64,000 nt of DNA, taken from positions 17,125,178-17,189,177 of the forward strand of contig NW_022097999.1 in NCBI RefSeq assembly GCF_002288925.2, given 5' to 3'. The notes below the pieces were generated by a model that saw only the letters and a list, made by a program, of their open reading frames with translations, made no database searches and was not told where the DNA came from. The translations under genes and the position numbers were made by a program. Positions 44,201 through 56,881 of the stretch are shown here, piece after piece. The first letter of the stretch is position 1. Each line of letters begins with the position of its first letter. This stretch comes from Delphinapterus leucas. Lineage: Eukaryota; Chordata; Mammalia; Artiodactyla; Monodontidae.

Positions 44201-46438
44201 AACCAAGAACCATCTAAACGCTGTGTACAAGAGACCCATTTCAGACCAAGGGACTCATACAGATTGAAAGTGAGGGGATGGAAAAAGATATTACACACAA
44301 ATGGAAATCAAAAGAAAGCTGGAGTACCAATTCTCATATCAGGCAAAATAGACTTTTAAACAAAGACTATTACAAGAGATGAAGAAGGAAACTACATAAT
44401 GATCAAGGGATCAATCCAAGAAGAACATATAACAATTCTAAATATTTATGAACCCAACATAGGAACACCGCAATACATAAGGCAAATACTAACAGTCATA
44501 AAACAGGAAATCGACAGTAACACATTCATAGTAGGCGACTTTAGCACCCCATTTCACCAATGGACAGATCATCCAAAATGAAAATAAATAAGGAAACACA
44601 AGCTTTAAATGATACAGTAAAAAAGATGGACCTAATTGATATTTATAGGACATTCCATCCAAGAACAACAAAATACACATTTTTCTCAAGTGCTCATGGA
44701 ACATTCTCCAGGATAGATCATATCTTGGGTCACAAATCAAGCCTTGGTAAATGTAAGAAAATTGAAATCGTATCAAGTATCTTTTCCGACCACAATGCTA
44801 TGAGACTAGATATCAATTAGAGGAAAAGATCTGTAAAAAATATAAACAAATGGAGTCTAAACATTGCACTACTTAATAACGAAGTGATCACTGAAGAAAT
44901 CAAAGAGGAAATAAAAAAATACCTAGAAACAAATGACAATGGAGACACAACGACCCAAAACCTATAGGATGCTGCAAAAGCAGTTCTAAGAGGAAAGTTT
45001 ATAGCAATATAATCCTACATTAAGAAACAGGAAACATCTCGAATAAACAACCTAACCTTGCACCAAAAGCAATAAGAGAAAGAAAAACAAAACAAAAAAA
45101 CCCCCAAATTTAGCAGAAGGAAATAAATCATAAATATCAGATCAGAAATAAACGAAAAAGAAATGAAGGAAATGACAGCAAAGATCAATAAAACTAAAAG
45201 CTGTTTCTTTGAGAAGATAAACAAAGTTGATAAACCATTAGCCAGACTCATCAAGAACAAAAGGGAGAAGACTCAAATCAATAGAATTAGAAATGAAAAA
45301 GGAGAAGTAACAACTGACACTGCAGAAATACAAAAGATCATGAGAGAATACTACAAGCAAATCTATGCCAATAAAATGGACAAACTGGAAGAAATGGACA
45401 AATTCCTAGACATGAACAACCTGCCAAGACTGAATCAGGAAGAAACAGAAGAAAGATAAAATATGAACAGACAAATTACAAACACTGAAATTGAAACTGT
45501 GATTAAAAATCTTCCAACAAACAAAAGCCCAGGACCAGATGGCTTCACAGGCGAATTCTATCAAACATTTAAAGAAAAGCTAACACCTATCATTCTCAAA
45601 CTCTTCCAAAATATAGCAGAGGGAAGAACACTCCCAAACACATTCTACAAGGCCACCATCACCCTGATACCAAAACCACACAAAGATGTCATAAAAAAAA
45701 AGAAAATTACACGCCAATATCACTGATGAATATAGATGCAAAAGTCCTCAACAAAATACTACCAAACAGAATCCAACAGCACATTAAAAGGATCATACAC
45801 CATGATCAAGTAGGGTTTATTCCAGGAATGCAAGGATTCTTCAATATACGCAAATCAATCAATGTGATACACCATATTAACAAATTGAAGGAGAAAAACC
45901 ATATGATCATCTCAATAGATGCAGAGAAAGCTTTGACAATATTAAACACCCATTTATGATAAAAAACCCTGCAGAAAGTAGGCATAGAGGGAACTTTCCT
46001 CAACATAATACAGGCCATATATGACAAACCCACAGCCAACATTGTCCTCAATGGTGAAAAGTTGAAACCATGTCCACTAAGATCAGGAAGAAGACAAGGT
46101 TGCCCACTCTCACCACTCTTATTCAGCATCATTTTGGAACTTTTAGCCACAGCAATCAGAGAAGAAAAAGAAATACAAATTGGAAAAGAAGTAAAGCTGT
46201 CATTGTTTGCAAATAACCTGATATATACATAGAGAGTCCTAAAGATGGTACGAGAAAACTACTAGAGCTAATCAATGAATTTGGTAAAGGAGCAGGATAA
46301 AAAATTAATGCACAGAAATCTCTGGCATTCCTATACACTAATGATGAAAATCTGAAAGTGAAATTAAGAAAACACTCCCATTTACTATTGCAACAAAAAG
46401 AATAAAATATCTAGGAATAAACCTACCTAAGGAGACAA
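41222..46438 (+). mobile_element. Near full-length L1, plus strand, 3' end lost in gap
   Basis: It starts with a CpG-rich cetacean L1 5'UTR (41,222 to about 43,180, including a T/A-rich block at 42,540-42,665). ORF1 remnants follow with a coiled coil (43,266-43,838, 'NSRITETEERISDLENK'). ORF2 begins at about 44,066 with the endonuclease (QETHFRPRDSY near 44,235; SDHN near 44,795) and the reverse transcriptase ([13 protein letters not shown] near 45,530). The normally invariant FADD box reads FANN (Ala-Asn-Asn at 46209-46217), and several stops interrupt ORF2, so it is inactive. It is antisense to FMN2 and runs into the 400-N gap. Confidence 0.9.
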
Positions 46439-46838
46439 NNNNNNNNNNNNNNNNNNNNNNNNNNNNNNNNNNNNNNNNNNNNNNNNNNNNNNNNNNNNNN
46501 NNNNNNNNNNNNNNNNNNNNNNNNNNNNNNNNNNNNNNNNNNNNNNNNNNNNNNNNNNNNNNNNNNNNNNNNNNNNNNNNNNNNNNNNNNNNNNNNNNNN
46601 NNNNNNNNNNNNNNNNNNNNNNNNNNNNNNNNNNNNNNNNNNNNNNNNNNNNNNNNNNNNNNNNNNNNNNNNNNNNNNNNNNNNNNNNNNNNNNNNNNNN
46701 NNNNNNNNNNNNNNNNNNNNNNNNNNNNNNNNNNNNNNNNNNNNNNNNNNNNNNNNNNNNNNNNNNNNNNNNNNNNNNNNNNNNNNNNNNNNNNNNNNNN
46801 NNNNNNNNNNNNNNNNNNNNNNNNNNNNNNNNNNNNNN
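46439..46838. other. Assembly gap, 400 N
   Basis: A run of exactly 400 N. The left side ends in L1 ORF2 after the reverse transcriptase. The right side starts in an older, more diverged L1 at an earlier ORF2 position, so the gap hides at least one element boundary. Confidence 0.98.
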
Positions 46839-48513
46839 GAAATAAGAGAAAAAAGCACAAATTAGTAATGTAAATAATGAAAGAAGGGTTATCACTATTA
46901 GTCCCATGGACATTTAAAGGAATGTTATGAATAATTCTTTGCCAACAATTTTGATAACTTAGATAAAATGTATCAATTCTTTGAAAGACATCAGCTACTA
47001 AAACTTTCTTCAGACATCTCCATCTATTAAATAAATTAAGTCAATAATTAATAACCTTCCAAAAAGAAACCATAAGATCTAGGTGGTTTTTCTAGTGAGT
47101 TTTCTACCAAATCTTTATAGAAAAGTTAAATCTCTTCCAGAAATTAGAAGCAGAAGAAAGAGTTCCTAACTCATTCTATATGGCCAGCAATTGCCTAATA
47201 CCAAAACAAGATAAATACATTACAAGAAAAAAAGTACAGGCCAATATGTCTCTTGAGCATAGATACAAAAATTCTCAACAGAATACTAGCAAATAGAATT
47301 CAACATGAATAAAAATTGTTTTACACCATGACAAGTGATGTTTATTGTAGTTATGCAAGATGGGTTCAATATTCAAATAAAAAAATGTAATCTACCACAT
47401 GAACAAGCTAAAGGAAAAAAATCATGTAATGATATCAACTGGTGCAGGAAAAACATTTCACAAAATCTAACACCATGATAAAAACTCTCAGCAAACTAGG
47501 AATAGAGGACTTCCTTGAATTGAGGAGGAACATCTACAAAAAACCCTAGAGCTAACACCATACTGAATAGTAAGAGACTGAATGCTTTCCTCCTAATAGT
47601 GGTAATAAGGCTAGGGTGCCCTCTTTCACTTCTATTTGCACCATACTGGAAGTCTTAGCTAATACAACAAGACAAGAAAAGTAAATAAAAGGTATACAGA
47701 TTGGGAGGGGAGAAATAAAACTGTCTTTATCTGCAGATGAATATGTTTATATAGAAATGCCAAAGAATCTACAAAATAATTCCTGGAACCTATAAACAAA
47801 TATAGGAAGGTTGAAGGATACAGGTCAATATACAAAAGTCAATTGCTTTCTTATACACCAGCATTGAACAATTAAGTTTTGAAATTAAAAAATATATAAT
47901 TTACTATAGCACAAAAAACATGGAATACTAAGACATAAATCTAACTACAGATATAATATCTATGAGGAAAATTACAAAACTCTGATAAAAAAAATCAAAT
48001 AGGATCTAAATAAATGGAGAGCTAGTCTATGAACATGGGTAGGAATAGTCAATATTGTAAAGATGCTAGTTCTTCCCAACTTAATTTGATTCATGTAATT
48101 CCAATAAAAATCCTAACAAGTTATTTTGTGGATATTGACAAACTGATTCTAAAGCTTATATGGAAGAGGAAAAAGACCTGGAAAAGCCATCACAATACTG
48201 AAGAAGAAAAACAAAGATGAAAAACGAAGAAGAAAAAACAAAGAAGAAAAACAAAAACATTACCCAATTTTAAGACTCACTATAAAGCAGGGCAGTGTGG
48301 TATTATTAGAGAAAGAATAGACATGTATTCAATGAAACAGAATAGAGTGTCCAGAAGTAGGCTCACAAATATAGTTGACTGATCTTTGAAAAAGGAACAA
48401 AGGCAAGTCAATGGAGAAATGATAGTCTTTTCAACAAATGGTGCTGGAACAGCTGGCCGTTTATATGCAAAAAACACACAAAAGGAACCTAAACACAGAC
48501 GTCACATCTTACA
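46839..48513 (+). repeat. Old L1 ORF2 fragment
   Basis: Diverged L1M-type ORF2 in plus orientation, from before the reverse transcriptase core to the C-terminal region. Recognisable pieces include 'ccaaaacaagataaatacat', 'ctgcagatgaatatgtttat' (a decayed FADD region near 47,735) and 'gctggaacagctggcc' near 48,440. No intact frame remains. Confidence 0.8.
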
Positions 48514-48535
48514 GACACACACACACACACACACC
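48514..48535 (+). repeat. (CA)n microsatellite
   Basis: A short pure CA run at the end of the old L1 fragment. Confidence 0.9.
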
Positions 48536-48539
48536 CCTA

Positions 48540-50253
48540 AAATACTGATCAACAACTTGTGGTGGTGAGAAAAGTTAAATAACTTGAAGGTGTTATATTA
48601 TTTTGGGAAGGGACAAATATATTAAATATTTGTTAATTTAAAGGTATTAAAAATAGAAGAAATAAAATGTATCATGTCTATGGCAGCCACGAGTACACAT
48701 CTTTCAGATCTCCCAGGTTCCAACTGAGGAAAACGAAACTGACCGAGGGCTTCAGCTGCTGTGCTCTGGGGTCAGCCATTTCATTTACACAGAGGCCCAG
48801 GGTTGCCCCCAGCCAGTGAGTGAATACAGCAGGGTGCTGGTGCCAGTGCTACCCTAGGGGACACAAGGCTCCTCTCAAAGACAAACTTGGCTGAAGGACT
48901 TCCAATCGGCTTTACCAAAACTTTCTGGTAACTGCACTGCAGTCTGAGACTTTTGCTATCCAGTCTTCCTTCCTTCCCTCTCCTCCATAGGAGCTGGACC
49001 TGCATCCAGATTTAAAGCTGCCCTACCATCCTCTGGACCCCTTCCCGTTTCTCCCAGTAAATGCAGCCTTGGCACCTGCTTCTTGGAGAACCTGAAATAA
49101 CATAAGTGGAGCCACAGAAAACAAGCAGTAAGTTGAGGTCTGGGACAGATTCAGTCACTACCCCACTGTCCTGGGTGGCACGTGGCATGGACCCTGGCAC
49201 ATTGGAGGCTATAAACTGCTAACAATATCACCGAGGTGGCCTAGAAAAATATCCTTGTGTGGGAATGTCCTCGCAGGTGTGATTATTCAGGCTACTGAAG
49301 ACATGGTGAGAACAATGCCACATAGACAGCGGAATTGGCTGACTACGGCTAGGTTGGATTGACACCCTGCAGAGGGATAATGAGAGGCCCTGGGCTTAAC
49401 AGACAGTTAAAGACTAGCGGCAACTTGGTGGTTTGGAAAGAGGCAGTTGTCACCTGTAGTGAGAGAACAGATAAAGCTGCACAACAAAAAGAAGATCTAA
49501 CAGCCAGGCTGAAGAGTTCCAGAGATATTTAGATGCACAGCCAAGCAGGTCTGCTAAGGTAAAGTCAGACCCTGGCTGGGAAAACCTGGGATCCCAAAAC
49601 AAGCAATGAAGATAACTGACAGTCACCCCTACAGATCCCTAAAACTGTCAAGAGTTTGTAGAGGGGCCCCACTCTTCTCTAGTAAAGGTGAGCACCTCAG
49701 CTAGGGAAGTGCTAGACCTGTTGTAGGAAAAGAGATTATACACCCATGTTGCTGCAAGAATTAGCCATGTGTAGTGGCAGGAGTTGGGGGCGGCTCTTAC
49801 AGGCCTAGAGTAAGCTATGGCCAAGGCAGAGGAGAGCAGGCATGGCTCAGCTGTCCTGGACAATCGCAGAGCAGGGAGTGAAGAGGCTGAGGGCAGTGGG
49901 CATGCCTGTGTGTATCACACGAGTCCAGAACACTGAGCAAAGGAGTACTCCACGGGGGGTCCCAGAGGGCCCACCACACATCAAGGCTGTCAAGAATGCA
50001 CTGGCAACAGGGGCGCTGATGTTGCTCTGTGCTGTGGGCCAGGGAAGCCAGTAGGAGAGATCACAGCTGAGCCCATTAAAACCCATGGGGATGATGGAAC
50101 CCGGAAGTACAGGGGCCAATGGTGAAGCCCAGTGGCCAGAAGCCTGGGGACCAGTTATCATCGTGACTGACAAGGGGTCTTCCCTACAGGGAGTGTGGAG
50201 ATGGTTACTAGATCATGGTATCCTTAGAAGCAAAAAAAAAAAAAAAAAAAAAA
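48540..50253 (+). other. Unassigned sequence ending in a 22-bp poly-A
   Basis: A moderately GC-rich block unlike the surrounding intron, ending in 22 consecutive A at 50,232-50,253. This is what a retroposed transcript would look like, but there is no AATAAA just before the tail, no recognised protein frame and no clear target duplication. It may be part of a larger decayed retroelement. Confidence 0.4.
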
Positions 50254-50544
50254 GACATTGCTTAACATCTACAATCAAATAAAAGGGCAAGAATAGAGGA
50301 ACAGGAGGATAAGGGCAGTTGCTTTAATAAATTGTCAAGATCCCTTGCTCAGTTCCTGGAATTGTGCTGATTTCAGATCCAGAACCCACCGACAAAAGGG
50401 ATGACCCTGAAACACTGTGGGGAGCATGTACTGTACTGATGCCCTCGGTCCTTTCCCAAAGGGCTCTGCAGCTACTGCTCAGGGATAAAGGGAAATATCC
50501 AGGCATTTTGAGAGGTATGGGACACAGGATCTGAGCAGACATCT

Positions 50545-51195
50545 ACAGCTTTGTCATGGCCACCTGCACTAGAGGCGGGCCCCACACAACAGAAGTCCCT
50601 GGGCCAGAGCCCTGCCCACCAACGAGCCAGCAGCCTCAGCAGAAGGCAGGGCCTGGCAGTCAAAGGGACCAGGGTCCAGCCACGCCTATGAAACCACCCA
50701 CAATAGTCAGCCTGCCACAACAGAAGGACCAATGCAGCCCAATAGGGGCACCCCTAGAGCATATAGCTCTGGTGTCCAGAGGGGAGTGTGCTGCTGGGAC
50801 CCACAGGATATTTCCTACAAAAGGCCACTTCTCCCAGGTCAGGAAATGTAACCAACCTACAAGATACATAGAAGTAAAAACAGCAAATTATGCAAAATGA
50901 GGCAACAGAGGAACATGTTCCAAACGAAGGAAAAAATAAAACCCCAGAAGAACTAAGTGAAGTGGAGATAGGCAACCTACTTGACAAAGAGTTCAAGGTA
51001 ATAAAAGTAATGACCAAAGAACTTGGGAGAAGACTGGATGAACAGAGTGAGAAGTTAGTTTTCAACAGAGTTAGAAAATATAAAGAACCAAACAGAGATG
51101 AAGAATTCAATAACTGAGTTGCAAGGAGGAGACTCAAGTAGTGAATGATTAGAGAAGTGAGAAAATGCAGAAACAAAGGAAAAGCAGTCAAGCAA
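50545..51195 (+). repeat. L1 5'UTR and ORF1 start (older family)
   Basis: The stretch 'gtcaaagggaccagggtcca' to 'gcaaaatgaggcaacagagg' followed by 'gaactaagtgaagtggagat' matches the order of an older L1 5'UTR into ORF1 (N-terminal coiled coil: ELSEVEIGNLLDKEFKVIKV). It is truncated after about 650 bp. Confidence 0.75.
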
Positions 51196-51229
51196 GAAAA
51201 GTAATAGCATGAACAGCAGTTCAACCATA

Positions 51230-51655
51230 ACTCAGAGTCACAGGACCCTTAGTGCCTCCTCAGGGTTCTATACAGAACATCTTGATGTATATCCTCCAGT
51301 TGTTCTGTAGGAACTAAGACCCCACCCGGTGGAGGATAGTAACTACATGCTGACCACAAGCCTGTAGACCCCAGACTGACTGGAGCCAGAAGACTGATGA
51401 TGGAGATTCTCAAAACATCATCCTGTTACCTCATCACCAGTCAGTCAGTAGAATGTCCATGACATGATCACATACCCTGTGACTGTTACCCCTAATGTGG
51501 CTTTTAAACCCTGCCTTGAAAGCCATCAGGGGTTCAGGTCCTTTGAGTATGACCTGCCTGTTCTCCTTTCTTGGCGCCTGCAATAAATGCTCTACTTTCC
51601 TTCATCACAACCCGGTGTCAGCAGATTGACTCTGCTGTGCATTGGTGAGCTGACA
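51230..51655 (+). repeat. Solo endogenous retrovirus LTR (ERV-type)
   Basis: The layout is that of a retroviral LTR in plus orientation. A promoter-like 'gcttttaaaccctgcc' is followed by AATAAA at 51582-51587, then a U5-like 'cccggtgtcagcagattgac' ending near 51,655. No internal gag, pol or env sequence is attached. The exact ends and family are not certain. It is antisense to FMN2. Confidence 0.6.
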
Positions 51656-52129
51656 CAAGCTTGGTTTAGTAACAAAGTGAGTTAAAACTTCACATACCTT
51701 TATGGTAAATTAATAGATAATGGCTAAATAAATAAATAATGAAGTAGTCGTACAAGGCTATTATTGAGAAATACGGCAGAAAATACGAGGGTAAACAGCT
51801 AAGAGAAAGGTAAATGGGTGTAAGGAAGGGTGGGGCAGGAGGTGGCTGCTTTTTGTTACAAGCCTGGTGGTACTAATTGACTTTTTCAACTACGTCTATA
51901 TTGGAGAAATGAAAATTGATCAAAAGCGGAATGAACTAGAGAAGCAATGTATGCCTGGAAAATATAAGAATAATGAACAAGCTAAAAAAACTTTCCTAAA
52001 CTAACTTGACCACCTATCCTCTGCAGTTTGTTACTTAGAAGAACAACAACAAACAATAGATAACTTAGAAATAGTAACAAAAATAGAAATAAACATTGAT
52101 ATTCTGTGGCTACCATGCTTGGGAAGCTT

Positions 52130-52370
52130 CCCCCAATTTTAAACCCTATAAGTATTTCCCATTATTTTCTTCTGGTTAAAGTTTCAATTTTAATGTTTAT
52201 TTCCTTAATCCTTTTGCAATTTATTTGGTTAATGGCCTGAGGCAGAAATCTAGAAATCTAGATCTACTTCTGGCAGAATCTCACTATCCTAAGGTTGATT
52301 TTCCCTTTCTGAATGCTAACACCTTGTTCACTATTTCAAAATGCCTTCATTTTGCTGCTCTGTCACTGAC
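52130..52370 (-). repeat. Antisense L1 ORF2 3' fragment
   Basis: 'ccttttgcaatttatttggt', 'aatggcctgaggcagaaat' and 'ccctttctgaatgctaacac' follow a common antisense L1 segment in diverged form. Confidence 0.5.
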
Positions 52371-53560
52371 TGTCAATTTTTCAGATTCCTAGATTTAGCC
52401 AGTGAGAAACTTCAAACAGAAAACGTTAAAGGGGGTGTTTTGATTCTGAGCTGGCATGTAAATATGTCTTTTTTAGGATGGAATTAAGAAATAACAATTT
52501 TTAAAATGCCAGTACTCTTTTATACTTATGCTTATATGTTGTGTATCAGCTAGCAGCAAACCTTCTCTTTTTTTCTAATTTATGAATTATTATCTGGGAG
52601 ACATGATGTCCCATCCTTCACTTGTTGTTCTATAAATCTTACAATTAATATCACTAAATTTATTCTGCATCAAATGATAAACATTATACTAGAAATAAGC
52701 TACCAAGTTCTGGATTTTGACATTTAGTTTTCTTTTAAAATTTTTTATCAAAATAGTACTAGAGTGGGTAGTTATTTGTGGTTACTGATTTTAAAAAATG
52801 TTTTAACATAAAAAATTACTTAGATATGCATCCCCTTATATTCCTAGTACATTTTGACCTTGAAATGTATAATAGGTTATGAAAAAAATGCCATCGTCTT
52901 AAATCAACATAGTAATATTTAACAACTGCAGATTTAGCAAAGCAATAGGACATTTATGACTATTTTAACTCTTGCTACATGTTTTCCTTATTATCTGCTC
53001 ATTTCTATTAAAATGCTACAATGCAAGATAATTCACAGAGTTTACAGAAATATTATAATGCTGAATAATTGTGTGTGTGCAAGTTATTGGGGAGGTTAGG
53101 GAAGAGATTCTCCCCTCCCCCCAGAGATTTATATGAGGAAATTAGATCTCATAATCCATTAAAATAGAACCTCACATTTTTCTACAGGTACTGTGTAAGG
53201 AAAGCACTTTTAACAGCATGAAAGTGTAAAATGTCCTATGCAAATGTATACTCCTTTTAACATGAGGTCCAAATTCTGATAGTCTGTATCTGAGAACATG
53301 GCTCAGCCACTTAAATAGCAGAGTTGATAAAACACATATTTCAGATAAAGTTGGTAGGTTTGAAGTATTATCTTTATTTATCCTTATCTAACCAGGAACA
53401 TGTGGAATGTAACCAAAGAGAAAAAGGAAAGATAAGCTGCATGAGTTTTGAAAAAGATGAGACTTGTATTTTTATATTCATGAGTAAGGACAGGAATTAA
53501 AAGGTCCTTAACACAGATTTTAAAAATATGTATGTCAACCTGTAAGGCACTGTTTCTCTT

Positions 53561-53624
53561 AAGACATCACTGGAGCATCTGAGGATCTTCAAGTGAATAT
53601 CCTCAGATGCTCCAGTGATGTCTT
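53561..53624. ncRNA. Perfect 64-nt hairpin, possible miRNA-like precursor
   Basis: Two exact inverted arms of 26 bases (53561-53586 and 53599-53624) are separated by 12 bases. Past one mismatch, three more pairs leave a 4-base loop. Length and shape fit a pre-miRNA, and it would fold from either strand, including the FMN2 pre-mRNA. I do not recognise a known miRNA. Alternatives are a small inverted duplication from template switching, or a MITE-like remnant. The structure is certain; expression is unknown. Confidence 0.4.
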
Positions 53625-53882
53625 TTGAAATATCAGAAGCAATAATTTTCTGGTTATTTGTTAATGGGCCTATATTTCAAGTTCTCTAAATAAATGACTA
53701 CAGAGTACGTGTGTTACCAATATGCAACCGTGCTTTCAGTTGTCACCGAATGCTTGAAATTAAATCAATTTCAAAAGAGTGAGGTCTAAGTTTCAGGTCA
53801 TAAAAAAATAACATGGGATAAGACACTCTACTAGATATTGACTCACCACACCCTAGAATAAAACAAGAAAAAATACGTTTTA

Positions 53883-53914
53883 TGTAGTCACAAAGTGAGA
53901 TGATGTGCTTTATG
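53883..53914 (+). repeat. 32-bp exact direct repeat, copy 1
   Basis: Begins tgtagtcacaaagtgagatg and is identical over 32 bases to 55052-55083. The flanking bases differ on both sides. Confidence 0.97.
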
Positions 53915-55051
53915 TTTAGTGCAGTGTCTTTATCATGTTCTATTTCTAGTTTTCCCTTTCTTTTCTATTTATGGAAATTATTTTCCAGTTTCCTGCTGCC
54001 TTTTTTATCTCTCCTTGCTCTCTTTCTGGTGGATTCTTGATGGTGAGTAACTCAAAGTCAAGAATCTTCTGGCCTACTTTCTTACAGGTTTTTTAGACCA
54101 ATTTTGAAAACCAATGTCAAATATTCTCATTTTTAAAAAATTGAATTCAATATCATTGAATCAAAGAATTTTCATCAATTCATGATGTTTTTCCCAGAAG
54201 TACTAATGATTTTATTGCTAAAAAATGTAAAGACTACAAACAAAACCAAAAAGACTTTATGAATTATTTTATGAGGATATATTTTCATAACTTTAAAAAT
54301 AATCCCCAGTCACTTGGGGAAATGTTTTAGTGGGTTAAAGAATACACACTAAGGTTAGGCAACTTTCAGGAAGCAACCTGCATCATTCATGCTAATCTAG
54401 GGACTGATGTGCCGATAATACTCTTACTCCTTCAAAAATCAGTATAGATGCAAATTTCCACACCACAGTATTACCAGAGGGATTAAAATGTATTTTCATT
54501 GCAAATATGCTAATGTTTCTCCTTAGGAGTCTCTGTGGCCAGGAGCAGGGCATGTGGTCTTACCTGGGTGCGCTGATATTGCTTGGGGAAGGAGCAGGGA
54601 GGAGAGGACCTGGGAAAACCTTGGACCTTTGAAAGAAAGTGCTGCTTGAAAAGTAAAATATTGCATACTCTCTGGGGAAAAAGCTGTGTGTGTTGTATAT
54701 CTACTGCATGTTTAGCTACTGTGTTAAATACAGTGTCTACTTGACAGCTTTGACCACCCACACAAATGAAGAAAACCGAGATCATAAAGACAGATGAGCC
54801 TGCGGTTGGCCTAGGAGTGTTGCTATTTTCCTCCTGGATGCTTCCTGCAGACGCACTTCAGTGGGGCCAGAATCTATGCAGTGTTTTCCCTCCGACTCTG
54901 ATGCAAAATTTGCACAGTAAATGCAGCTATAAATTCCACTGGTCTGAGCCCATAACTATGTTGCCTCTCAGGACAAATGGTGAGCAAACCACGCAAAACA
55001 ATTCTTCATGCTTCTCTTCGTATAAGTTTACTCACATTTGGTGTATGCAAC

Positions 55052-55083
55052 TGTAGTCACAAAGTGAGATGATGTGCTTTATG
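55052..55083 (+). repeat. 32-bp exact direct repeat, copy 2
   Basis: Second exact copy, 1,169 bases downstream of the first. It is not part of a repeat family I recognise. Confidence 0.97.
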
Positions 55084-55384
55084 ATATAAAAGTTCCCACA
55101 AAGAAAAAGTCAACTTATTAAAAGGTCATTCACTAGTCACAAAATTACCTCTTTTTAACTCTTATTGGTACACTACTCACACCCCCAAGTCAAAGTGCTA
55201 TTGTTTCTTAGCTTTAGAAGACTTGCTGAGCTCATAGCCCGAGCTGGACTTCTCGAGTCCGTGCCACCTGTCTGGAAGTCAATCAGATCCACCCTTTTGA
55301 GAATCTGCAATGATAGCTACAGAGAAAATTCAGACTTGGGTCATTAGTGGCAGGTCCACACGGTAAACATCATGAAGTGAGAAG

Positions 55385-55545
55385 AATATCAGGTAATTAC
55401 ATTGTGCCAGGCACTATTCTATTATTCTTCTCATTTTAGAAATGAAGAAATGGAGGTACAGAGTTTCAATAAATTTCCCCAAATCAGATAACTTAAAAAA
55501 AAGTGGAACCAGGATTTGCTAACCACTCCACTCTAACCTGGTCAG
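55385..55545 (+). repeat. MIR SINE
   Basis: 'attgtgccaggcactattct', 'tcattttagaaatgaagaaa', 'tggaggtacagag' and 'ggaaccaggatttgctaacc' appear in the canonical MIR order. Confidence 0.85.
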
Positions 55546-56881
55546 GGACTCGGCCCTGTGCTCACCCCTGCCTGGTTCCCATCCCCCTGAGGCTATTTCC
55601 CTTTACCTTGGATTCTGGAGGCCTCTGAGAAATCCTTTGAGGGTTTTACTTAATTTAAGGTGGTTCTCTGTAAATTGTAACCAAAATTTCCCCTCTAACG
55701 ACAATCTTCTAAAGAAGATTTCTAATTTGCCTTATGAAATATGTCTACAGATAAAGTCACCTATAACTGTTTCATTTTTCTCTTAGTTTCATTCTACCCA
55801 GAAAAATCTTTTCCTTCAATCAGAAAGTAACTACTTTTATTCAACTGTTTTTTTTTTTTCCTAGAACATCTACTGTGCTAGAAGCATAGTTTCTCAAAAT
55901 GTACAACCCTAATAGATTTGAATCATCATATGGTTGAATACACCTGTTATCTTAAATTATTACCCCTTAGCTTTTCTACTACTTTCTATTCTCTAAAGTA
56001 CAAAACAGTGGGCAAAACAGTGTGTACTCTCTTGGGTCTTCATCCTCCCCACACCCTGCAAGAACACAGGGATTAGAATCTTTAATAAAAATGTGGCAAC
56101 TTCACTCCTCTTCTTGCTTACACAGGACAAAACTTTAGGAGTTCTAACCTCTTTTAGGTTGCAGAACTTAGATTCTGGAAACACTTTAGCCTAGACTAGG
56201 CCCAAATATATTTTAAAATATTGGAGTGGGGAAGAATTTATCAACCCTATACAACAGGAAATTTTCCAGTTTTAAAACAAAACTTTGCAAAAGGGCAGAA
56301 ATTATTTGATGCATTTCCCCCCTTTATAATTACAAACCAAAACTGAAAGGAAACATACCAAATTCTCTAAAGCAGAAGGCCCTGAAGTCGTTCTATTCAG
56401 AATGCATAAAAGCTAAAACATAAAAAAATTCAGTAGAGACTACCACTTCAGAATGTTTTTTATAACTGACAAAGGCCAGCAAATCTGCACAAGGTGTCAG
56501 AGGGCCCCACACTGTTGAAAGTCAGTGGGTTTTATAAAAAGTTGAATAATGTAGCTATAGAAGAAAACCCCTTTGTCCAAAGAAAAGTGCTGTACCTAAA
56601 ATGCACACCAAGGCCTGAGAGTGGAAGGTGTGAGAGTTTTCTCCAATTTCCCTTGGAAGCCTTCCTCCTGTAGGCCTCCAAATGGTGACCCTCCTGGCAG
56701 GATTTCAAGTAGTTAACAAAAAAATCTAAATTGGAAAATACAAACTGCAACTTTGCTTTACTTTATCAATATTGTTAATAGAATGATGTAATTGTTTGGG
56801 GGTTTTACAAAGATATTCCCTATCACTTCAGTTTTAATACCACGCTGCAGCCTGCCTGGTATGCCAGACTAAGCCAGATAA

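Noticed and set aside
46338..46913. Open frames consisting mostly of X
   Set aside because: They run through the 400-N gap and have no meaning.
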